Shown here: positions 9,585 to 18,447 of the stretch, piece by piece
Layout of the letters: each line of letters starts with the position of its first letter
Numbering within the stretch: the stretch's first letter is position 1
From: Tenacibaculum finnmarkense
GTDB lineage: Bacteria; Bacteroidota; Bacteroidia; Flavobacteriales; Flavobacteriaceae
Length of the DNA stretch: 45,301 nucleotides
Direction of reading: 5' to 3'
NCBI RefSeq assembly: GCF_900239185.1
Contig: NZ_OENA01000001.1
Location: forward strand, 1-45,301
Position numbers and translations under genes: made by a program
The notes under the pieces: model-generated
Told to the model about the DNA's origin: nothing
Seen by the model: the letters and a program-made list of their open reading frames with translations, nothing else
Database searches by the model: none

Positions 9585-11450
9585 TTAAGCCGATCTTCTA
9601 GCTTCAGCATTAGACCATTTGTGGTTAGGTCCTAAAAATATTCTGGCGTAAATTCTCATTATCGAAATACCTGATACTACATAATTGATGGCAAGCATCC
9701 CCATAAAAAAAGGTTGATTTATACGCACATGAGAAAACAGTAAATCTTCGCCTAAAAATGTTGTGGTAATAGGAAAACCCCCTAAGGCAATTGCGCTTAT
9801 TAAAAAAATAATTGCTTTGTATTTATGCTCAATAGCATGCCCGTAGTAATCGTCTAAACTGTATTTTTCTTGCTTTGCTAATTTGTACAAAATAACAAGC
9901 CCTACCACTCCCGATACAACCACACCAGAGAGGTAAAAAACAATTTCGATATACTCAAAATGTTCATTGAACGATATTGCTAAGGCAATTAAAAAATGGT
10001 TAAGAATTAATAAAATCCAAGCGCCATACGGATGCTTTCGAATGGTAAATGCTCGCAACACAAAAATTAAGGCAATTAAACCAAATACATCGGGTAAATA
10101 CTGTTTAAAAATGAAGTGATCATACTCATAAAAAGATAAAATATATCCTGCTACGCCTCCAATTAAAGCAAATAGTATAAGCGCCGTTTTGGTATTTAAA
10201 TTAGAAAATTTATCGCCTAATTTTTTAAAAGGAAACCACAAATAGTTATAAATATAGGTATCCATATGAAATTCTTTAAGCCCGAAAACATACAAGGTGT
10301 TGTATAATTTTTTTTGCCAAGCACCCATCGGTTTAAAACTCTTTTGTTTATAATTAAAAAACTGATCTCTTAATTTATATGTTACAATAGAAGGGCTAAT
10401 TAATAATTGATACGAACGTAAAAAAGCATTTCCTGTTAAATGTAATAAGGCTAAGGTTTCAAAGCCCAATGCTACTTCCACCATCATAATTCCTATTTGA
10501 GCAAGAGACGAATAGGCAATTTGACCTTTAATTGAAAATTGAACCCTTGCAATTGTTGTAGAAACAAGTGTTGTAACCAAGCCTAAGAGTATTACATTAA
10601 CCTGAATAAAGGGTATGTGATGCCAAAAAGGATAAGTTCTTAACATCAGATAAACACCAATATGAACAGCAATCGAGCCATAAAAAATAGAGCTAGAAGG
10701 TGTTGGTCCTTCCATAGCTCTTGGCAACCAAGATGAAAAAGGAAATTGCGCCGATTTAATTGAAGCAGCTAACATAATCGCAAAAGAAACCATAATGGCA
10801 ACACCCATATTTCCAGCGATATGATTTTGCACAAATTCAGGATTTAACAACTGTATAAAAGTTACATTTTCATGAAATAAATGATGCATAAACCACATGG
10901 CTAATAAAATACCGATGTCTGCCAATCGATACATTGAAAATACTTTAAAGGCATTTCTAACAGGCAAATACCTGTCTCGATAATACGCAATTAATAAAAA
11001 TGATGACAATCCTAAAATTTCCCAACCGATAAACATGGTTTCAAAATTTCCTGAGAAAATAATTACCTGAACACCAAAGAAATACAAAATCATGGTGGTA
11101 AAATACCGCTTAAAACCATTGTCTTTATGCATATATCCTCGGCTGAACATCGCAATCATAAAGGTTAGCGTACTAGACATCATTAAATAAGTTGCGGTAA
11201 CTTTATCGAATAACAAATCAATAAAAAAGCTATAATCACCTGTACTATAAAGTGTTATTTCTTTAATATTTAACGTATTTTGATTAAAAAATAACCAATA
11301 AAAAATAAAGCCAATTCCAAAAAATACTTGAAGCCCTGCAGGAATAGCCATTGATAAAAAAATGCCTTTTTCATTTTTACTAGGGATGATAAGACTCACT
11401 ACAAATCCTAAGAAAGGAATTAATAGAAATAAAGGTAATAATTGTTCCAT
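9585..11450 (-). CDS. dabB: DabB: NuoL-like proton-channel subunit of the DAB inorganic carbon transporter
   Basis: This 621-residue polytopic membrane protein belongs to the proton-conducting NuoL/MrpA family. It carries 'GWEILGLSSFLLIAYYRDR' and the channel helix 'KSAQFPFSSWLPRAMEGPTPSS', with its conserved lysine and proline-rich stretch. Followed by dabA's product in the complex, DabB is thought to use the proton gradient to drive carbonic-anhydrase-like hydration of CO2 by DabA. The start is taken at the ATG at 11450 ('MEQLLPLFLLIPF'), 10 bases after the dabA stop. The upstream extension to 11573 would run through the dabA C-terminus and is not supported. The gene is shorter than complex I NuoL and has no nuo genes around it, which argues against respiratory complex I. 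Confidence 0.92.
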   Translation of the reverse strand: MEQLLPLFLLIPFLGFVVSLIIPSKNEKGIFLSMAIPAGLQVFFGIGFIFYWLFFNQNTLNIKEITLYSTGDYSFFIDLLFDKVTATYLMMSSTLTFMIAMFSRGYMHKDNGFKRYFTTMILYFFGVQVIIFSGNFETMFIGWEILGLSSFLLIAYYRDRYLPVRNAFKVFSMYRLADIGILLAMWFMHHLFHENVTFIQLLNPEFVQNHIAGNMGVAIMVSFAIMLAASIKSAQFPFSSWLPRAMEGPTPSSSIFYGSIAVHIGVYLMLRTYPFWHHIPFIQVNVILLGLVTTLVSTTIARVQFSIKGQIAYSSLAQIGIMMVEVALGFETLALLHLTGNAFLRSYQLLISPSIVTYKLRDQFFNYKQKSFKPMGAWQKKLYNTLYVFGLKEFHMDTYIYNYLWFPFKKLGDKFSNLNTKTALILFALIGGVAGYILSFYEYDHFIFKQYLPDVFGLIALIFVLRAFTIRKHPYGAWILLILNHFLIALAISFNEHFEYIEIVFYLSGVVVSGVVGLVILYKLAKQEKYSLDDYYGHAIEHKYKAIIFLISAIALGGFPITTTFLGEDLLFSHVRINQPFFMGMLAINYVVSGISIMRIYARIFLGPNHKWSNAEARRSA

Positions 11451-11460
11451 TGTGCGCTGC

Positions 11461-13968
11461 TTAATTAAATTGATGAATAGGTAAATTATTAGAAGAACTT
11501 TCAATAAATCGCTCGAAATTCTCAATTTTAGGAACCACCTTTTGAATCGGATGGTATATTTGAAAACTGCCATTTACCAAAATATAAAGCTCCTTATTAA
11601 AAGGATTGTAAACCGCTAATTTCATCCAACCTTTATCGTACCATCCAAAAGTATCAGGATTTTCTTTGAGTACTTTGAGTACTATTTCTGGTTTTTGTTC
11701 TACAATTGTCAAAATGCGTACTGGGTCATGAACATCAATCATTTGATATGGCAAACCAGGTCTTAAATCGCCCTTTACGCCATTGGCTACCGAATATAAT
11801 CCCATTACATTTTGTGGTAATTTTGAACCTGCACCAAGCTTTTCATTATCTACAGTAGAAAAAAAATATTCTAAGTTTATTCCACCTGCAACCCCTGTTC
11901 CTGCGCTTAGTATATTGGCTAAAAGCGCTCCATCTACATCCGATTTATAATCATAAGAATTTAAAAAAGCACGCTGATCTAAAAATAAATTTCTAGTTAA
12001 ATTTCGATGCCCCACAATAAACAACGCATTGTTAGAATGATTATACTCAGGACGAGGTTCAAAAAGAGATAAGGCTCTTTTTTTAACAACTTCATGTACT
12101 TTTTTAGGTGTTTTTTTTGTGTTAATTAACAAAAATTGACGCGCACGTTCTTTGGCATTCATCGCTAACCCTGCTTCAAATTTTTCTTTATTTTTTGCAT
12201 GTGCTGTAGCCAATATTTCAGGAATCAATTCTTGGTCAAAATAATCAAAAGTATCTTGGGTAGTATCGTGATACGCCCCTACAAAATGGGTGCTTTCAGG
12301 AATTATTACACCCTGTTTTACAAGCGCTTTTCGAAGGTCTTTTCGGTTTGCCATTTGAGCAAATAACCTAGCGTTTACCGTACTTGGTCGCCCTGCACAA
12401 GCACCACAGTTATACCCAGCAAAATAGGGGTTATTTGTACTACTTCCGCCATGACCAAAAAAATAAACTAAGGGCATAAAATTTTTAGTTAACCCTGTAT
12501 TAAACAGCTCTTCTTTTACCATTTTTATCATTTCTGATAAGGTAAATCCTACAATTAAATTATCCTCTAAATCATCTTTTTCATCCTTTAAATTATTTTT
12601 ATTTTCATAAATTAAGGTTGAATTATAATCCATGTGATCGCTTTCGGCGCTATACTGCCCTACACTTTTCTTCGGATTAAAAATATTGAGTAATAATTTA
12701 AAGCTAGACCAAAATCCAACGGTTTGAGAAACTATAAATCCAACAAAAAAACCATGGGTATTATTATTAAAATGTATATCGGTTTTAAATGTTGTTTTTC
12801 TATTTACTTCTTTAATTAAGTGCTTTGGAGATGCCGATGAAGGGCAAATCTGAGTCGCAAACTTCGCTTTTTCGGGTTTAAATTTTGCTAAAATATTAAA
12901 ATGAGCAGGTGTTCCAAAAGTTTGACATTCAGGAAATAATAATTCAATATTTCTTCGGATACTCTCTTCTCTGTCGTCAATACAAAAAAATGCTTGTGTT
13001 TTTATCGCTGTTAATTCTTCCTTTTTTGAATATTTTATTCCCGCCAAAACTTGGTCGTGAAACATCAATTCAAATGAGGTGTGCCATAATTCTAAAACCT
13101 CCCAGTAATCAGTAGTTTTAACCTCTCTAAAAATATCTTCAGGCGCAAAATCGGCACCAATCGCTAGTGGTCTAAAATTTTTATTTACCGATAATTCTAA
13201 GGCTTCAAGTTCTAGTAATAATTCTAAATAAATAAATTCAAACAACAAAATTGGACGTGCTGCATACAGCGCATCAGGTTTTTTTTCAATGGCACAAACC
13301 ATACCCGATATTCCTGGATGTGTGTATTGTTGATCTAGCAAATATTGCTCATAATAACGCTCATCACCTACAATTAAACACAGTATATCCGATAATGATT
13401 TCTCTTTTTTATAAAGAAGTTTTATGGCTCTTTTTGAATTGAAAACCTTTGCATAACTATGTTCTTGAATTTCAATAATGGTGTTCAGTAAACCATCAGC
13501 TTGCTTAGGAAATCCTTTAATTGCAATTCCTTGATCTAGGTAGGCGTTAATAAGTCGAATTAATTTTGGACGAACCATTGCATCCATATCGATGCTGTAA
13601 TCGCTTTGCCAATGTGCTCTTAATTGTCCAATTCTTGGATTTATAAAAACAGGTTCTTCTAAGTTGAACATCTTTTTACGCCAGTCATCAATTTGATTTT
13701 CGCCTTTTTTAACGGTAATTATTTCATTAATAATTTGATCGTTAATTTCGCCATTTTTATACTTTTTTCTATAATTAGATAGCGGTAATAATGTTCGATT
13801 ACCAAAAATAGTAGAAGAAACTCGTAGTGCTTTAAAAAATTCTAACTCTTGAAAAGCATGTAATGTATTGTGATGCACAAAATCTTTTAAGGGTGCTTGT
13901 GCTGGTAAAAAGTGCTTGAGCTGATGTAGCGTAAATGCTTCATCAAAAACGGCTTTTTTTGTAGACAT
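11461..13968 (-). CDS. dabA: DabA: zinc-binding catalytic subunit of the DAB inorganic carbon transporter (DUF2309)
   Basis: This 835-residue cytoplasmic, membrane-associated protein carries the beta-carbonic-anhydrase-like site of DUF2309/DabA. 'FFCIDDREESIRR' provides C329 and D331, 'YFFGHGGSS' provides H506, and 'YNCGACAGRPS' provides C521. The C-x-D pair and the 15-residue H-to-C spacing equal those reported for Halothiobacillus DabA (C351, D353, H524, C539), so the metal site looks intact. The N-terminus 'LKDFVHHNTLHAFQ' is also a family hallmark. DabA with DabB traps CO2 as bicarbonate in the cell. It is the first gene of the minus-strand dabA-dabB-sulP group. The ~320 bases upstream hold a MITE-like repeat. 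Confidence 0.95.
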   Translation of the reverse strand: MSTKKAVFDEAFTLHQLKHFLPAQAPLKDFVHHNTLHAFQELEFFKALRVSSTIFGNRTLLPLSNYRKKYKNGEINDQIINEIITVKKGENQIDDWRKKMFNLEEPVFINPRIGQLRAHWQSDYSIDMDAMVRPKLIRLINAYLDQGIAIKGFPKQADGLLNTIIEIQEHSYAKVFNSKRAIKLLYKKEKSLSDILCLIVGDERYYEQYLLDQQYTHPGISGMVCAIEKKPDALYAARPILLFEFIYLELLLELEALELSVNKNFRPLAIGADFAPEDIFREVKTTDYWEVLELWHTSFELMFHDQVLAGIKYSKKEELTAIKTQAFFCIDDREESIRRNIELLFPECQTFGTPAHFNILAKFKPEKAKFATQICPSSASPKHLIKEVNRKTTFKTDIHFNNNTHGFFVGFIVSQTVGFWSSFKLLLNIFNPKKSVGQYSAESDHMDYNSTLIYENKNNLKDEKDDLEDNLIVGFTLSEMIKMVKEELFNTGLTKNFMPLVYFFGHGGSSTNNPYFAGYNCGACAGRPSTVNARLFAQMANRKDLRKALVKQGVIIPESTHFVGAYHDTTQDTFDYFDQELIPEILATAHAKNKEKFEAGLAMNAKERARQFLLINTKKTPKKVHEVVKKRALSLFEPRPEYNHSNNALFIVGHRNLTRNLFLDQRAFLNSYDYKSDVDGALLANILSAGTGVAGGINLEYFFSTVDNEKLGAGSKLPQNVMGLYSVANGVKGDLRPGLPYQMIDVHDPVRILTIVEQKPEIVLKVLKENPDTFGWYDKGWMKLAVYNPFNKELYILVNGSFQIYHPIQKVVPKIENFERFIESSSNNLPIHQFN

Positions 13969-14101
13969 TTTTGTGTATTTATATTGAAAATCAATGTGGT
14001 TTTATAAAAACCATCAGCAACCACCCTGACTTAAAAGAAGTTACAAGGAGTCGAACTATTGAAATTCAAAAAATTAAGAAAATTAAGAAGATAAGTGGTT
14101 A

Positions 14102-14262
14102 AGAGCCTGTTTAAATTTTATCTAAAAAAGTTTTATCGCTAAAAGTAAAAAACAGAACCATCAAAGGGGTTTTGTTTCAGTTTTACACACTGATTTGTGG
14201 CAGTTTTTTACGATGTTGAAATAAATTCAGCCAAACTTTTAAAGTATTTAAAACAGGCTCTA
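14102..14262. mobile_element. MITE-like element with AGAGCCTGTTTAAA inverted termini
   Basis: This is 161 bases bounded by AGAGCCTGTTTAAA at the left and TTTAAAACAGGCTCT at the right (inverse complements apart from one base). It encodes nothing. Its first ~37 bases, AGAGCCTGTTTAAATTT then a TAAAAAAGTTTT stretch, recur at 20306. The two copies differ inside, as expected of a non-autonomous family sharing only ends. It occupies about half of the gap between dabA and the small secreted-protein gene (13969-14292). Nothing else is recognised there except a short TGGTTTT-AAAACCA hairpin at 13997-14013. Confidence 0.6.
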
Positions 14263-14292
14263 AGAAAAAATAAGAAGAATGTAAAATTTGAA

Positions 14293-14637
14293 TTAACAAG
14301 GAATTTTTAACGAACAATATTCAATATACTTTGCGTTTTTAGGGGTAAAAACACAAAACTCAAAATCAATAAAAAGAGGAATGTAATAATCGTGAAAAAT
14401 AAATGGATTTTTTGATTTTATAAAAACAGTATTAGCACCGCCAGAAGAACTTCCTGATTCTATTGTCTTTTTTTCAGATAATGCCGATACACTTTCTAGT
14501 TCCGTTTCTTCTTCAAGCCATTTATTACTTAAATTTTCAGTAGTATTGCAAGGAATAAAATTACCCAATAGCACCCCTTCCGAAACCTCTGGTATCAGAA
14601 AAAAAACAAGTGCTATTATAATATATTTTAAATTCAT
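14293..14637 (-). CDS. Small secreted protein of unknown function
   Basis: I do not recognise this 114-residue protein. It starts with a plausible signal peptide ('MNLKYIIIALVFFLIPEVSEG'). The mature part has four cysteines, three of them in the last ~25 residues ('FEFCVFTP', 'YCSLKIPC'), so disulfide bonds in the periplasm or outside are possible. A Ser/Gly-rich low-complexity stretch ('ESGSSSGGAN') lies in the middle. It is divergent from the Crp/Fnr gene across 88 bases that contain a TGTAA-N6-TTACA palindrome, so it may be a target of that regulator (inference). Codon use resembles its neighbours. It could still be a chance frame, but the signal peptide and position argue for a gene. Confidence 0.6.
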   Translation of the reverse strand: MNLKYIIIALVFFLIPEVSEGVLLGNFIPCNTTENLSNKWLEEETELESVSALSEKKTIESGSSSGGANTVFIKSKNPFIFHDYYIPLFIDFEFCVFTPKNAKYIEYCSLKIPC

Positions 14638-14670
14638 TCTCTAAAAACAAAATACTAAACAAAGCACAAA

Positions 14671-14686
14671 TGTAACAAATATTACA
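14671..14686. promoter_or_regulatory. Candidate Crp/Fnr-type operator
   Basis: TGTAA-CAAATA-TTACA is a perfect 5-bp inverted repeat with a 6-base spacer, the geometry of Crp/Fnr/NtcA sites (it also reads GTA-N8-TAC). It lies in the divergent intergenic space, 34 bases from the secreted-protein start and 40 bases from the Crp-family start. A further TTACA half-site follows at about 14702. Autoregulation and control of the divergent gene are inferred from position. Confidence 0.55.
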
Positions 14687-14725
14687 TTTAAAAATAATAT
14701 TTATTACATTTATTGATATATTTTA

Positions 14726-15430
14726 ATGATGAAAAATTTTTTTACACAGTTTGATTTCCAAAGTAACCTCTTATTTGAGGGCTTAAAAAAAGAAGATTTA
14801 CAATTATTAGCGACTGTTTTAGAGCCTTGGCATATTAAAAAAGGTGCTGATTTATTTATTGAAAATGCGATTCCAACAGGAATTTTTCAAATTAAAGAAG
14901 GGCGTGCTAAAAAATTTAAAAAAGGGTTTAGTGGCGATAATCAAATATTTTATATTTATACAGCGGGTGATTTATTAGGATACCACGCTTTATTAGGCGA
15001 AGAGCGTTATCAGGATTCTTGTCAGGCGCTAGACGATGTGGTTCTTAATTTTATTTCTGAAAAAAACTTTAGAATGTTACTGCATAAAATTCCGACTCTT
15101 AAAGAAGCTTTCATCAAGAATATTAGCCATGAGTTTGGGGTGCTAGCAAACACAATTGCCTTGCTAGCTCAAAAAGATCAAAATGCCCGATTAGCCATTT
15201 TTTTAATATTACTAGACCATAAATTCAACCCTGATAAGGAACAAAATAAGGGTATTGATTTAACTAGAGATGATTTAGCAAATGTTATTGGTACCTCACG
15301 AGAAAGTTTGGGGAGAAGTCTTAAAATTTTTAAAGATAATAATTGGATTACAATACCTAAAAAAATCATTTATATTAAAAACAAAACAGCCCTTTTAAAT
15401 TTTTTAAATTTAGATTTGACTGCTTTGTAG
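14726..15430 (+). CDS. Crp/Fnr family transcriptional regulator
   Basis: This 234-residue regulator has an N-terminal cyclic-nucleotide-binding-type beta-roll (residues about 20-125: 'LATVLEPWHIKKGADLFIENAIPTGIFQIKEG', 'YTAGDLLGYHALLGEE'). A dimer helix and a C-terminal winged helix-turn-helix follow ('LTRDDLANVIGTSRESLGRSLKIFKDNNWI'). No FNR-type cysteine cluster is visible, so an oxygen-sensing Fe-S form is unlikely. The effector is unknown. The start could be either of two adjacent ATGs (14726 or 14729). Neighbours are a secreted protein and, further upstream, the dab operon. Control of inorganic-carbon uptake is possible but only by proximity. Confidence 0.9.
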   Translation: MMKNFFTQFDFQSNLLFEGLKKEDLQLLATVLEPWHIKKGADLFIENAIPTGIFQIKEGRAKKFKKGFSGDNQIFYIYTAGDLLGYHALLGEERYQDSCQALDDVVLNFISEKNFRMLLHKIPTLKEAFIKNISHEFGVLANTIALLAQKDQNARLAIFLILLDHKFNPDKEQNKGIDLTRDDLANVIGTSRESLGRSLKIFKDNNWITIPKKIIYIKNKTALLNFLNLDLTAL

Positions 15431-15474
15431 TTTTATAACTTTTTTAGATATGAAAAATGCGATAAATTACGGCG

Positions 15475-17502
15475 TTACATTACGCGTTCATCCGCTTTAT
15501 AAGCACCACGTCTATGTAAAATCCATTGGGCTTCATCTAGTGGATTTACACCTTTATAATCTCGGTGTGTTCCTTCATTTTTAGGGCAAACATCATAGCC
15601 AGAAAATTGCAAACGCAAGCGTAATTTCCCGCTAGATATGGTATTTAATTTAATGCTAAAATCTAAGGAAGTAGCTACAGGAATTTTTCCTTTTAAACTA
15701 AAGGTATCGCCTGAAAATTCTGGCGTATCAAAAGTAGCTCTTCGGGTGCTTAACTCAGAGGCTACTTTTCCTAATAACGCCTCATTTGCCTTTATTTCAA
15801 AACTTAAAATTGGTTCTAATAAATGCGTTCCCCCCTTTTTTAAACCTTGCATAAGCCCCATCGGAGTTGCTAAATTAAAATCACCAGGACGAGAATGTAT
15901 ATTATGGTCTTCCCCTTTTATAAGCGTAATTTTTACATCGGTAACCTCCCAGCCTAAAATTCCTTGTGCCAATGCTTTTGGAATGGTTCGGGCTATTTCA
16001 TTTTGATATTTTATATGCACATCATTTTGAGAAACAATACTACTATAACTAACCCCCGAATTTAACGGCGCAGGCTCAATTAAAAACGTCATAATTGCCC
16101 AACAAGGTTTTGGCATCCAATAACGAATATAACCTTCCGCTTTTTTACTGATGGTTTCTTTATACACCACTTGTGGGTCGGTAAAAGTTGCCGAAATATC
16201 AAAACGTTCTTTTAAAACATGGGCTAATATTTCAATTTGCATCTGCCCCATTAACAGCAATTGCAATTCTTTTTCTGCCTTAAACCATTTAAATTTTAAC
16301 GAAGGATCTTCGCTGTCTAATTGCTCTAAAGCTTGTGCCAAGGCATTATAATCTTCATTTTTTTCAGGAATAACCTCAACGGTAAGCACCGGAATATGCA
16401 ATTGCGGAAGTGTAGGGATTTTATCGGGGTTTCCTAAAATATCGCCTGCTTTTGTTCCTAAAACTCCTGTAATTACGCCAATATCACCCGCTTTTAAAAC
16501 AATATTATCAACATATTTTGTTTGTTCTAATTGCTTGGTTTGATTTATTTTTGTTTCTAATTCCTGAGTATAATTGTACACCGTTATTTTAGAAGATAAT
16601 TCGCCTGAAAAAACTTTTACATGTGCCATTGCACCAAAAACCTTATGATGTTCTAACTTAAAAACATAGGCTGAAAGTGCTGTTTCTGCTATTTTTTCTG
16701 ATGATGCTATTTCTGTTTTTTCTGATATCGGACAGAAAGCGATAATTCCATCTAACAATTCGGTTACACCCAAGTTATTTTTAGCAATTCCTGTATAAAC
16801 AGGTGTAATTTTTGCATCAATAGTTAAATTTCGGATGCTTTTTAAATAGGTTTCATCAGTTATTTTTTCATCATTTAAAAAAGAGACTAGTAAATTTTCG
16901 TCCGCCTCTACTAAATGTTCCATTGTTTTTTCTCTGATATCTGAAGTTGCCACTGCTGCTTTATTATCCGAAGAAACATTAAAAATAGCCGAAATATTCG
17001 CTTCTAGCAAACCATCATTTTCAGAAGCGTATAACACAACAGGTGTTGCTTTTAAATCGGTTTCTAATTGCGTAATTACCGTTTCGGAATCGGCTCCTTG
17101 CCTATCTATTTTATTGATAAAAATAATGGTCGGAATTTGTAATTCTTGTAAGGAATCCCAAATATTTAAGGTGTGGGCTTGCACGCCTTCTACAGCAGAA
17201 ACCACCAAAACAACAGCATCAACTACACAGAGTGCTCGCTCTACTTCGCTCGAAAAATCAACGTGACCCGGTGTATCAATTAAATTAATTTTAACGCCTT
17301 TCCAATCAAATGATGTGGTGGTGGCTTTTATAGAAATTCCACGTTCTTTTTCAAGCGCTAAACTATCAGTACTTGTAGAGCCTTTATCTACACTTCCAAG
17401 GGTTCTAATTGCTCCTGAATTGTATAAAAAATGTTCTGTTAATGTTGTTTTCCCAGCATCTACATGTGCTAAAATACCGATATTTAGTATTGGTTTATTC
17501 AT
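15475..17502 (-). CDS. TetM/TetQ-like translational GTPase (ribosomal protection family)
   Basis: This 675-residue protein of the EF-G superfamily matches the ribosomal-protection branch: 'NIGILAHVDAGKTTLTE' with 'LYNSGAIRTLGSVDKGSTSTD'. Its G motifs are G1 at residues 12-19, G3 'DTPGH' at 76-80 and G4 'NKID' at 130-133. Domain IV has 'LGWEVTDVKITL' followed by an 'HNIHSRPGDF' loop, where TetM has the tetracycline-dislodging loop. The C-terminus 'GVNPLDEAQWILHRRGAYK' is longer than TetM (about 640 residues) and recalls OtrA-like members. True EF-G reads AHIDAGKT, so housekeeping EF-G is unlikely. Tetracycline resistance is possible, but chromosomal members of this group may have another ribosomal role. 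It follows the TPR gene by 43 bases, so the two are probably co-transcribed. Confidence 0.85.
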   Translation of the reverse strand: MNKPILNIGILAHVDAGKTTLTEHFLYNSGAIRTLGSVDKGSTSTDSLALEKERGISIKATTTSFDWKGVKINLIDTPGHVDFSSEVERALCVVDAVVLVVSAVEGVQAHTLNIWDSLQELQIPTIIFINKIDRQGADSETVITQLETDLKATPVVLYASENDGLLEANISAIFNVSSDNKAAVATSDIREKTMEHLVEADENLLVSFLNDEKITDETYLKSIRNLTIDAKITPVYTGIAKNNLGVTELLDGIIAFCPISEKTEIASSEKIAETALSAYVFKLEHHKVFGAMAHVKVFSGELSSKITVYNYTQELETKINQTKQLEQTKYVDNIVLKAGDIGVITGVLGTKAGDILGNPDKIPTLPQLHIPVLTVEVIPEKNEDYNALAQALEQLDSEDPSLKFKWFKAEKELQLLLMGQMQIEILAHVLKERFDISATFTDPQVVYKETISKKAEGYIRYWMPKPCWAIMTFLIEPAPLNSGVSYSSIVSQNDVHIKYQNEIARTIPKALAQGILGWEVTDVKITLIKGEDHNIHSRPGDFNLATPMGLMQGLKKGGTHLLEPILSFEIKANEALLGKVASELSTRRATFDTPEFSGDTFSLKGKIPVATSLDFSIKLNTISSGKLRLRLQFSGYDVCPKNEGTHRDYKGVNPLDEAQWILHRRGAYKADERVM

Positions 17503-17545
17503 AAAATATACACTTATAAAATTGCTTAAAAAGCGGTGTTTTAAA

Positions 17546-18112
17546 TTAATCTAATTGCGCTTCATTTTTAGCTTCCACAACTTTATCAGTGGTTTTCTTT
17601 GCTTCGGATGCTTTCTTTTTTTTAACCTTTTTTTTCGGCATTTTATCTTTAATACGCTTTTTTTGTTCGGTAATTATTTCCATAAAAGGCGTATTAAAAG
17701 TATAGGTTTTTGCTTTTTTAATAAAATGCAATGCCTTTTTATATTTTTTCAATTTCTCATATAACACTGATTTCTTAGTGTATAAAACCGCTTTATCAGC
17801 GCCTTTTATTGTTAGAGCAAAGTCAATAAAATCAGTTGCTTCCTTCATATCTTCGTTCCACAACAAGGCGTTTATAAAAGGTTCATATACTTCAAAAGCA
17901 TTTATTTTAATCGCCAATACTTGTTTGAAGTAGTTAATTCCTTCTTGATAATCGTATAATTTTTCACTGTATATACGTCCCATTAATGTTAATGCCATCG
18001 TATTTTCGGCATCGTAAGACAAGGCATAATTTAAAGCCTCCATGGTTTCTTCTGTATCGTAATTAAAAGAATCTAATGCTTTAAAAACATAATTATTTGG
18101 TACTGTTCCCAT
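17546..18112 (-). CDS. TPR-repeat protein with lysine-rich tail
   Basis: This 188-residue cytoplasmic protein has no signal peptide. Residues about 20-150 are tandem helical pairs of TPR type ('ALNYALSYDAENTMALTLMGRIY', 'AVLYTKKSVLYEKLKKYKKALHFIKKA'). The last 35 residues are strongly basic and low-complexity ('KKKVKKKKASEAKK') and could bind nucleic acid or ribosomes. The specific role is unknown. It lies directly upstream of, and on the same strand as, the TetM-like GTPase, so a link to translation is possible (inference). Confidence 0.8.
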   Translation of the reverse strand: MGTVPNNYVFKALDSFNYDTEETMEALNYALSYDAENTMALTLMGRIYSEKLYDYQEGINYFKQVLAIKINAFEVYEPFINALLWNEDMKEATDFIDFALTIKGADKAVLYTKKSVLYEKLKKYKKALHFIKKAKTYTFNTPFMEIITEQKKRIKDKMPKKKVKKKKASEAKKTTDKVVEAKNEAQLD

Positions 18113-18447
18113 TTTATTTTTTATTTATGTTCGTTTTAAATGAAATTAAGTAAAGTACTTATAAATGTTGATAAAAAATACAACACTAAAAAAAGCTTGT
18201 TTTTTACTATTTAAAAATTGAACGCCACAAAGATACTGTATTACCCGTAAATAGATTATTCGGTAGAGAGATGATTAATTGTGTTGTTTCTGTGGATAAA
18301 AAAGGAAGATGATCTTTTTAAAAAACAAAGACTTTTATGATTGATGTGGTTATTTTATTTATTATTGATAAATTGTTAGACACATACATATTTACGCGAC
18401 ATAAATCGTACATATATACACTATACCCATAAATACTATCAATAAAA
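18113..18447. other. Gene-free stretch upstream of the TPR gene
   Basis: These 335 bases carry no convincing reading frame on either strand. They are A/T-rich and should contain the minus-strand promoter for the TPR-GTPase pair. Near the right end, ACGCGACATAAATCGT (18394-18409) is a degenerate copy of the dispersed palindrome, just before the transposase remnant. Confidence 0.5.

Noticed and set aside
9545..9610. 22-residue N-terminal extension of the SulP transporter
   Set aside because: It overlaps the end of dabB and precedes a better ATG (9544) at the point where family similarity begins.
9585..11450. Respiratory complex I subunit NuoL
   Set aside because: There are no other nuo or mrp genes around it, and it is coupled to dabA (DUF2309), which defines the DAB transporter.
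11451..11573. 41-residue N-terminal extension of DabB
   Set aside because: It lies entirely across the dabA C-terminus. The ATG at 11450 gives the normal NuoL-like beginning, 10 bases after the dabA stop.
15475..17502. Housekeeping elongation factor G
   Set aside because: The G1 motif and following segment (AHVDAGKTTLTE, LYNSGAIRTLGSVDKG) are those of the TetM/TetQ branch, and no str-operon neighbours (rpsL, rpsG, tuf) are present.
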